NCBI RefSeq assembly: GCF_005144865.1
Contig: NZ_SWFM01000001.1
Location: forward strand, 1,302,001-1,366,000
Direction: 5' to 3'
Source: Guptibacillus hwajinpoensis
GTDB taxonomy: Bacteria; Bacillota; Bacilli; Bacillales; Guptibacillaceae
DNA: 64,000 bases
Below, one piece after another: positions 58,361 through 64,000 of this stretch. The notes under the pieces were generated by a model. It saw only the letters and a list, made by a program, of their open reading frames with translations. It was not told the DNA's origin and did not search any database. The position numbers were made by a program, and so were the translations under genes. The number at the start of each line of letters is the position of its first letter. The first letter of the stretch is position 1.

Positions 58361-59287
58361 TTATTTTTTAAACAATCCATTTAATGCAAAGGCGATGTTC
58401 GCAGGACGTTCCGCTAACCGCCGCATGAAATACCCATACCAGTCATTTCCGTATGGCATATAGACTCTCACTGTGTAGCCTTCAGCTAAAAGTTCTAGCT
58501 GTCTTTCACTGCGCATTCCATACAGCATCTGGAATTCGAATTGATCTTTTGCAATGCCATGTTCTCTAACCAATTCTTTCGTGTACTGAATTATTGCATC
58601 ATCATGACTTGCAATCGCAGTGTAATTCCCATTCAATAAATGCTTCTTAATTAGTAGTTTTAAGTTATGATCAACATCAGATTTGTCAGGAAATGCAACC
58701 TTCGCTGATTCCTTATAAGCCCCTTTAACAAGTCGTAAATTCGGCTTTACTTCGTTTAAATCATCCAGGTCCTGATCTGATCGATATAAATAAGATTGAA
58801 TAACAGTTCCAATATTGTTGTACTTCTTCTTTAATGCTTTGTAGAGATCGAGCGTTGCTTGCGTCCTTGACGAATCTTCCATATCAATTGTCACAAATAC
58901 ATCATGCTTCACGGCTTCATCCATAATCTGAATCATATTTTCCCATACAAGCTCAGGATTAATATCCAGACCAAGTGACGTTACTTTTAGAGAAAGTTGT
59001 GAATTCAAATCATGAGCGCTGATCATTCGAATCGACTGTAAACACTCGAGCGTTCGTTCTCTCGCCTCGGCTTCTGAAGCAACAAACTCCCCGAGATGGT
59101 CAACCGTCACACGTAAACCCTGACTATTCAAATTCTGAATTAGAGGTACCGCATGCTCAAAGGTTTCCCCGCCAACAATCTTATCAGCCCCAAATTTACT
59201 ACCCCATCGTTTTGCAAATCGATCGAGTGAAGGCCTGCTGGCAAGAAAAAGGAAAAAACTCTTGTTGAGGGCTTCCAACGCTACCAC
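58361..59287 (-). CDS. putB: Proline dehydrogenase
   Basis: A 308-residue FAD TIM-barrel enzyme oxidising proline to P5C, the first step of proline use. The monofunctional Gram-positive form is shown by its length and motifs: TVDHLGEFV, SLKVTSLGLD, FVTIDMEDSS, SYLYRSDQDL, RLVKGAYKES, ASHD, and the substrate/FAD-binding end FQMLYGMRSERQLELLAEGY with RVYMPYGNDWYGYFMRRLAERPAN. First gene of the putBC operon, with a sigma-A promoter and PutR-like box upstream. Confidence 0.95.
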   Translation of the reverse strand: MVALEALNKSFFLFLASRPSLDRFAKRWGSKFGADKIVGGETFEHAVPLIQNLNSQGLRVTVDHLGEFVASEAEARERTLECLQSIRMISAHDLNSQLSLKVTSLGLDINPELVWENMIQIMDEAVKHDVFVTIDMEDSSRTQATLDLYKALKKKYNNIGTVIQSYLYRSDQDLDDLNEVKPNLRLVKGAYKESAKVAFPDKSDVDHNLKLLIKKHLLNGNYTAIASHDDAIIQYTKELVREHGIAKDQFEFQMLYGMRSERQLELLAEGYTVRVYMPYGNDWYGYFMRRLAERPANIAFALNGLFKK

Positions 59288-59357
59288 GCTCCTTTAACCT
59301 TTATCTCCAATCATTCATCAACCAGTAAGTCGTATTAATATTTTCTTTCTTGTGAAA

Positions 59358-59387
59358 ATTATATCGATTTTATAGTGCATCTGACAA
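59358..59387 (-). promoter_or_regulatory. Sigma-A promoter of putBC
   Basis: On the minus strand TTGTCA (59387-59382) and TATAAT (59363-59358) are 18 bases apart. Transcription would start near 59351, giving a ~65-base leader. Confidence 0.6.
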
Positions 59388-59419
59388 CGTATTGGAAACA
59401 CAATAGTTCACACCGATTT

Positions 59420-59436
59420 TTGTGGTTTAACCACAA
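59420..59436. promoter_or_regulatory. PutR-like operator
   Basis: TTGTGGTTTAACCACAA is a palindrome with 8-bp arms. B. subtilis PutR boxes have TTGTGG and CCACAA half-sites; here the spacer is five instead of two. It is centred about 77 bases upstream of the predicted putB start of transcription, a position suited to activation. Confidence 0.5.
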
Positions 59437-59438
59437 TA

Positions 59439-59586
59439 GAAAAGCGAAAGCGGCTGATTAGACCCGGCAGCTACTGGAGCCATTAGACCGGAACACGCTT
59501 TTTGTGTTCTGGACTAATGGTGAAGTGACCGAGGGACTAGCCGCTGTAGCTGGATCAAGAAAAGCGAAAGCGGCTGATTAGACCCG
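59439..59586. repeat. Two 28-bp direct repeats 120 bp apart flanking a hairpin
   Basis: AAAAGCGAAAGCGGCTGATT followed by AGACCCG occurs at 59440 and again at 59560, exactly 120 apart. Between them CCATTAGACCGGAACAC pairs imperfectly with GTGTTCTGGACTAATGG. Similar AAAAGCGAAAGCG repeats are common in Bacillaceae intergenic DNA. Confidence 0.7.
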
Positions 59587-59608
59587 AAAGGCACTGGAGC
59601 CTCTCCAC

Positions 59609-59637
59609 AAAAAAAGAAGCTGCGAGCGGCAGCTTCT
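59609..59637 (-). terminator. Terminator of putR
   Basis: On the minus strand AGAAGCTGC pairs with GCAGCTTCT, followed by seven T. It lies 120 bases past the putR stop, with the family A array between stop and terminator. Confidence 0.8.
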
Positions 59638-59640
59638 CAG

Positions 59641-59734
59641 TTTGGACAATATATTTGAGATTTGGACAATAAAAATGGATTTTAGCCAATATATTTTGAG
59701 TTTGGACAATATATCCGAATTTCGGACAATAAAC
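59641..59734. repeat. Array of five 20-bp-phased repeats, family A (TTTGGACAAT core)
   Basis: TTTGGACAAT or a one- to two-base variant starts at 59641, 59661, 59681 (TTTAGCCAAT), 59701 and 59721 (TTCGGACAAT): every spacing is exactly 20. As at 6104-6197, the array lies between the stop codon and terminator of a leftward gene. Confidence 0.88.
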
Positions 59735-59756
59735 CAGCGATATTACAGACCCCCGC

Positions 59757-61043
59757 CTATTTCGAGGCGCCTTTTTGCTCCTCTACAGCTGCCAGGTACC
59801 GATTGTAGTAAGATGGAATGTTGTTTAGTAGCAACAATTCAATATAAATGTGACTTTTCATATTAAAATCTTCAAAATCAATATCGGTTAAATCCTGAAT
59901 CTGCTTCATGCGATAATTTAACGTATTCGGATGGATAAACAGTTCTGCAGCCGTATGTTTACCTTTTCCGTTGTTTGATAGATACACTTCAAGTGTTTTT
60001 AACAAACTCGAATGGCTCACTGAATCTTTCTCCATTAGGTTTAATAAGTTCTGATTATAGTAATGTTCTGTATTGTTCTTCTCATAAAGTGCTGCAAGAT
60101 ACCTGTATACGCCAAGTTTTGAGAACTCGCGCGGCATCACATCAGGTCTTGGTCCGATAAAGTCAGCGGTCTCGATCACTTCAAGTGCTTCTAGAAAACT
60201 CTTTCTCATGTCAATGAGCTCAACATACTCTTTTCCGATACCAATCAAGAATGAATAGAACTCTTCATGAGTGAGTGCGCTTTTCACATATTCTACGAGC
60301 TCACGACTATTTTCGATCGCGGAACCTTTTCGTTCTTTATTTCCTGAGATCACAGCGACAATTTGCAAATCCGTTTTGAGCACCTGTAATTTATGGCGCT
60401 TAAATCTAGATAGAAGTTCCACGACTTCATTAAGAAGTGGCTCCTGAGCAGGCTCGGCAATCGACATGACGAGAACAGAAAAACGGTCAGGTAATGGTAA
60501 ACTCGCTACCTGTGCCTTTCTCCGCATTTGATTTTCACTTTCATATTCATGAAGAAGCACATTCCACAGAAGCTTTTCCTGCTTTCCTTCATGTTCTTGA
60601 CCTTTACGATAGGATTCATGAATAAGCTTCCCGATATGCGGAGTGATTTCAGTCAGAAACGTTACCTCTTCATCCGATAGAAGCGTATTTGTTTCTTGAA
60701 CCCACACATACCCCATTGTCCGCTCTTCATAAATCGCTTTAACAACAATTCGTTGATAAAAACCGATCTCTTCAATTGGAGCAATTCTGATTGGTGCTTC
60801 ATTGCTCTCCAACTGTTGTACGATCCCTTCCTTTTTCAGTCGGTCAATAATAAAGACAGGGCATTTTTTATATAGAATGGTCTTCTGTTGTGTTTGATCA
60901 AAACTTTCAGATGCTGTGCTATATGAGATGAGCTCGAAGTTCTTGTTTTCGATAATCACCGGCTTGTTTATAGCGATGCTGATTACTTCTGTTACTTTAT
61001 GAATATCAGTCGCTTCTAAGATCTGTTCTTTTGCATTTATCAA
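59757..61043 (-). CDS. putR: PucR-family activator of proline use
   Basis: A 428-residue regulator. The N-terminal ~170 residues resemble a GAF-like sensory region (ATDIHKVTEVISIAINKPVI), the middle a GGDEF-like CdaR region, and the C-terminus the PucR HTH (LLKTLEVYLSNNGKGKHTAA with ELFIHPNTLNYRMKQIQDLT). It is likely the proline-responsive activator of putBC: the operon lies just downstream on the same strand and a TTGTGG/CCACAA palindrome stands before it. It has its own terminator. Confidence 0.88.
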   Translation of the reverse strand: MINAKEQILEATDIHKVTEVISIAINKPVIIENKNFELISYSTASESFDQTQQKTILYKKCPVFIIDRLKKEGIVQQLESNEAPIRIAPIEEIGFYQRIVVKAIYEERTMGYVWVQETNTLLSDEEVTFLTEITPHIGKLIHESYRKGQEHEGKQEKLLWNVLLHEYESENQMRRKAQVASLPLPDRFSVLVMSIAEPAQEPLLNEVVELLSRFKRHKLQVLKTDLQIVAVISGNKERKGSAIENSRELVEYVKSALTHEEFYSFLIGIGKEYVELIDMRKSFLEALEVIETADFIGPRPDVMPREFSKLGVYRYLAALYEKNNTEHYYNQNLLNLMEKDSVSHSSLLKTLEVYLSNNGKGKHTAAELFIHPNTLNYRMKQIQDLTDIDFEDFNMKSHIYIELLLLNNIPSYYNRYLAAVEEQKGASK

Positions 61044-61185
61044 TATCTACCCCTCCATCCCTGTACCGCCATTAGCATTGAAACTAAAGGGTTTAACAAT
61101 ACTAGTTTACGTCTTTGATCATCCACTCTTATTATAGCGATTTCTCTACAAAAGAAAAACGTTATGGTAACATTTACATCATTTT

Positions 61186-61420
61186 AAAAGGCTCTTTTCG
61201 TAAACTTTGTTGCTATAAGAGGAGTGGTTGATTTCCGCTACAGGATGCTCGCTTTCCGCGGGGCGGGCGGTGAGCCTCCTCGTCGCTTACGCTCCTGCGG
61301 GGTCTCACCTGTCCCGCTAGTCCCGCAGGAGTCGAGCACCTTCCGCTCCAATCATCGATGAAGTGTGGTCCTTTAAACAAAAACTTTCAAAAGCAACAAC
61401 CTTCTAGAAAAGAGCCTTTT
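61186..61420. repeat. bcr-like palindromic repeat, copy 5
   Basis: Ends AAAAGGCTCTTTTC / GAAAAGAGCCTTTT (14-bp terminal inverted repeats). The core contains CGCGGGGCGGGCGGTGAGCC and CACCTGTCCCGCTAGTCCCG. It fills most of the gap between putR and the SDR gene; the rest (61044-61185) shows no gene. Confidence 0.88.
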
Positions 61421-61438
61421 ATAAAGGCGTTTTCATAA

Positions 61439-61470
61439 ACAAAAAAGGACGCTTAAACTTTTGCGTCCTT
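61439..61470 (-). terminator. Terminator of the SDR gene
   Basis: On the minus strand AAGGACGC pairs with GCGTCCTT, followed by TTTTG. Confidence 0.7.
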
Positions 61471-61478
61471 CCCAGTAC

Positions 61479-62270
61479 TTAAAGCGCCTTCACAAGTCCT
61501 CCGTCTACAACGAGCGACTGGCCTGTCACATACGTATTTGCACCTGAAGCTAGAAATACAACCATCTTTGCAAATTCATCAGGCTCACCATATCGTTTAA
61601 TAGGGATTGATTGTTCAACCTGACTTTTTAACTCATCCGTCGTCATCCCTAATTGATCTGCTCTTATTTGATCAAGTTGCGCTACACGATCTGTTGCAAT
61701 TCGGCCAGGTCCTACCGTATTAACGAGTATATTATGCTCTGCATATTCCTGTGATAAGCTTTTCGCAAAGCCAACAATCCCTGCACGAAAAGTATTTGAT
61801 AGAATCAAGTTATCTAAAGATTGTTTAATAGATGAGGATGCGATATTTACAATACGTCCGCTCCCCTGTTTTCTCATATATGGAATAACGGCTCTTGAAG
61901 TACGAACGAAGCTTAATAAATTCAGTTCAAAGGCATGCTGCCATTCTTCATCACTGAAATTTTCAAACCCACCTGCTGGAGGTCCTCCCGCATTATTGAT
62001 AAGCACGTCAACTGTTCCATTCGTATCTGCTGCGAACATCATGAGCTCGTTAATTTCCTCCCCGTTCGTTACATCACAAACTTTCCACGTCACCTGGGTA
62101 TTCCCAGTTTCTTCAATGATTTCTTCACATGACTTCTTTAGTTCTTCGGCACTGCGACTCGATAATACAACATAAGCTCCTTCTTCTGCGAAAGCAAGTC
62201 CCGTTGCTTTACCAAGTCCTTTGCTAGCTGCTGTGACAACGACTGATTTTCCTTTTAGATTCAGATCCAT
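61479..62270 (-). CDS. SDR family oxidoreductase with an atypical active site
   Basis: A 263-residue Rossmann protein. The cofactor loop is TAASKGLGKA and the structural motif INNAGGPPAGG is present. The catalytic Ser is in IVNIASSSIKQ, but the usual Tyr-x3-Lys is replaced in LILSNTFRAGIVGFAKSLS, giving Ser and Arg where Tyr and Lys are expected. A branch of FabG-like SDR proteins with SNT.RAG shares this change, so it is a family trait and not damage. Reductase activity is therefore uncertain. It lies 32 bases after the TRAP permease gene and is probably cotranscribed with it. Confidence 0.82.
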   Translation of the reverse strand: MDLNLKGKSVVVTAASKGLGKATGLAFAEEGAYVVLSSRSAEELKKSCEEIIEETGNTQVTWKVCDVTNGEEINELMMFAADTNGTVDVLINNAGGPPAGGFENFSDEEWQHAFELNLLSFVRTSRAVIPYMRKQGSGRIVNIASSSIKQSLDNLILSNTFRAGIVGFAKSLSQEYAEHNILVNTVGPGRIATDRVAQLDQIRADQLGMTTDELKSQVEQSIPIKRYGEPDEFAKMVVFLASGANTYVTGQSLVVDGGLVKAL

Positions 62271-62302
62271 CTCGTCATTCCTTTCGATTCATGAAGTTAG
62301 TA

Positions 62303-64000
62303 TCACGTAGATATTGATTGTTCACTATCATTTCTTTTTACTAGATAATTTCTAACCATTAAGAGAAGAAAAACCAGCCCTCCAATAATATCTGTTACGA
62401 TACCAGGATAGATTAATAGAAGTGCACCGATCCCGGTTAGTAGTCTGAACCACACTGGGAGTGCCGTAATGAAATAACCTTCAGCCGTAACGGATAATAG
62501 AAAGACGCCAACTAGAGATGTAACTGCTATTAGTAAGACATTCATAACCGTTGCATCTACCATTAGCATTTCGTGAGAAAAAACGAACATAAATGGCACG
62601 ATAAAACCTGCAATAGCAAGCTTCATTGCCTGAAAACCTGTTTTGTTAGGATCACCACCGCTAATTCCTGCTCCTGCAAATGCTGCTAGTGCGACTGGTG
62701 GGGTGATATTCGCAAAAATACCGAAATAGAACACAAACATATGCGCTACGAAGATCGCTGTTTCCGGAGATCCTGCAAGCTCTCGGAATAAAGGTAGCTG
62801 AAGCAAAATAGGCGCTGCCATCGTACTCGTAATAATATAAGTCGGTATGCTTGGAAGCCCCATACCAAGAATGATTGATGTAATCATCGCTAGAAGGAGT
62901 GTAATGATCAACTGAATCAATGGACTATTCACCATGGAACCGATGCTTACGATACTATTCGCAATTTCAAGCGCTACTCCTGTTAGAGAAGCAATGCCTA
63001 CTACTATACCGACTGCACCACATGCGATTGCAACTGGAATCGTTGTTTTCGCGCCTTCTTCAAGTGCCTGGATACTGTCCATTACCCCAATTTCTTCTGC
63101 TTCAAGTTTAAGTACTCTTCTCCAAACATTAATGATGAAAGGAAGGAGCACTATAATTAAAAGTTCCCACCAGTCTCCTCTTACGTTAGGTAAAGGACTT
63201 CCGGATAGAACAGAGACAATTTGAGGTTGGAAAATCAAGAAAAATCCTAATAGCATAATAAGTGGAAGCATTTTTCTCGATGCTGAAATAATAACCGTAG
63301 CAATAATTGACCAGAATGCTGCAAAGAAAGGCGTTTTTCCTGAGAATAAAAGGTAAAGAAGAAACAACATTGGAATAATCAGATGTCCTCGTTCGATAAG
63401 TACTGCCTTTACTGTAGGTAGTTCGCTCTTTGGTAACCCCTTCAACCCTCTTTTTGCTGCTCGAAAATGTACCTGCAAAAGAATTCCTATATAAAATAAG
63501 ACGGCAGGAATAATCCCTGCTAGAATGATTTTCGTATAAGGGACATTCAAGTTCTCTGCCATAATGAAGGCTGCTGCTCCCATAATCGGTGGGAGAATTT
63601 GTCCACCTACACTAGCTGCGGACTCTACAGCACCAGCGAAATTTTTGTGATAACCTATTTTCTTCATTAGAGGAATTGTAAATGCACCGGTCGTCACCAC
63701 ATTTGCGATAGCCGAACCATTAATTGATCCTAGAAAACCACTTGCAATAACCGCAACTTTCGCTGGCCCTCCCTTTGTATGGCCTGCAACTGCAAGTGCA
63801 AGATCATTAAAAAGCTGCCCCATTCCAGATCTGCTCAAAAATGCGCCAAACAAAATGAAGAGAATGATATAACTAGCAGATACTCCAATTGCAGTACCTA
63901 GAATACCTTCGGTGATGAAGACAAGCTGTGATATGATTTGTTTCGATACACTTAAAATAACGGGTTCCGTTAACTGTGGATAAATAGAGAGCTTTACATA
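62303..64000 (-). CDS. TRAP transporter fused permease (TAXI-type), N-terminus beyond the window
   Basis: The frame is open from 62303 to the window end (566 codons visible). It has many TM segments and the TRAP large-subunit signature: FITEGILGTAIGVSASYIIL, FILFGAFLSRSGMG, GAVESAASVGGQILPPIMGAAAF and ITSIILGMGLPSIPTYIITS. Small and large membrane subunits are usually fused in TAXI-type systems; the N-terminal part and the binding protein gene should lie to the right. It imports organic acids or similar solutes with Na+. The TTG at 63853 is not a start, since homology extends upstream. Confidence 0.88.
   Translation of the reverse strand, partial: YVKLSIYPQLTEPVILSVSKQIISQLVFITEGILGTAIGVSASYIILFILFGAFLSRSGMGQLFNDLALAVAGHTKGGPAKVAVIASGFLGSINGSAIANVVTTGAFTIPLMKKIGYHKNFAGAVESAASVGGQILPPIMGAAAFIMAENLNVPYTKIILAGIIPAVLFYIGILLQVHFRAAKRGLKGLPKSELPTVKAVLIERGHLIIPMLFLLYLLFSGKTPFFAAFWSIIATVIISASRKMLPLIMLLGFFLIFQPQIVSVLSGSPLPNVRGDWWELLIIVLLPFIINVWRRVLKLEAEEIGVMDSIQALEEGAKTTIPVAIACGAVGIVVGIASLTGVALEIANSIVSIGSMVNSPLIQLIITLLLAMITSIILGMGLPSIPTYIITSTMAAPILLQLPLFRELAGSPETAIFVAHMFVFYFGIFANITPPVALAAFAGAGISGGDPNKTGFQAMKLAIAGFIVPFMFVFSHEMLMVDATVMNVLLIAVTSLVGVFLLSVTAEGYFITALPVWFRLLTGIGALLLIYPGIVTDIIGGLVFLLLMVRNYLVKRNDSEQSIST

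Overview
This is a chromosomal window from a spore-forming, low-GC Gram-positive bacterium of the Bacillaceae, probably an environmental or marine/alkaliphilic relative of Bacillus. Evidence: strong AGGAGG-type ribosome sites; a CwlJ-type spore cortex hydrolase, a YjcZ-type sporulation peptide and a run of CotB-like coat genes; Spx, HxlR, PucR/PutR and OpuD-type genes; a T-box before trpS; a yybP-ykoY manganese riboswitch before a terC-like gene; and a ~240-bp GC-rich palindromic repeat in intergenic regions. I saw no rRNA, tRNA, CRISPR array, transposase or prophage genes. Identifications rest on reading motifs, with no database search. Layout: 1-11.3 kb holds an SSS sugar/sodium symporter with CcpA-type cre sites, YciI, GNAT, alpha/beta-hydrolase and DinB genes, an Fbp-like basic peptide, a PBP3-type transpeptidase, an SMP-30 lactonase and a large unrecognised protein with a possible Cys/His/Asn site. 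11.5-19.9 kb has an M20 dipeptidase, a shrunken ribosomal S14 gene beside a Zur-like operator, a K+ channel, guaD, a LEA-like protein, prfC, HxlR, an RsbR-like STAS protein and an S51 peptidase. 19.9-28.6 kb has opuD, a GAF-STAS gene broken by one in-frame TGA, cwlJ, an MHYT-PAS-GGDEF-EAL protein, T-box-trpS and a desaturase. 28.6-37.4 kb has arsRBC and small metabolic and stress genes including spx and uspA. 37.4-41.2 kb has a second-type hisS preceded by a His-codon leader peptide and terminator, terC with its riboswitch, and a methyltransferase. 41.5-44.1 kb is the CotB-like cluster. 44.3-54.1 kb has two large secreted proteases (M36 and SLH-bearing S8), two damaged small genes and a NarL-type two-component system. 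54.1-61.1 kb has a probable small RNA, an orphan sensor kinase and the proline-use genes putB, putC and putR. 61.2-64 kb has an unusual SDR and a TRAP-type permease cut by the window edge. How genes work together: putB and putC convert proline to glutamate under the neighbouring PutR, with a palindromic box placed upstream of the putB promoter. arsR, arsB and arsC form one detoxification operon with an operator-like inverted repeat. The DegS/NarL-like kinase and regulator overlap and form one operon. The four CotB-like genes are tightly packed and probably make spore surface proteins. The most unusual items are the His leader attenuator, two families of short repeats phased at exactly 20 bp (five units per array in four of five arrays), the mini-S14 gene, the orphan RNA at 54.3-54.4 kb, and the 663-residue protein at 9.3-11.3 kb.
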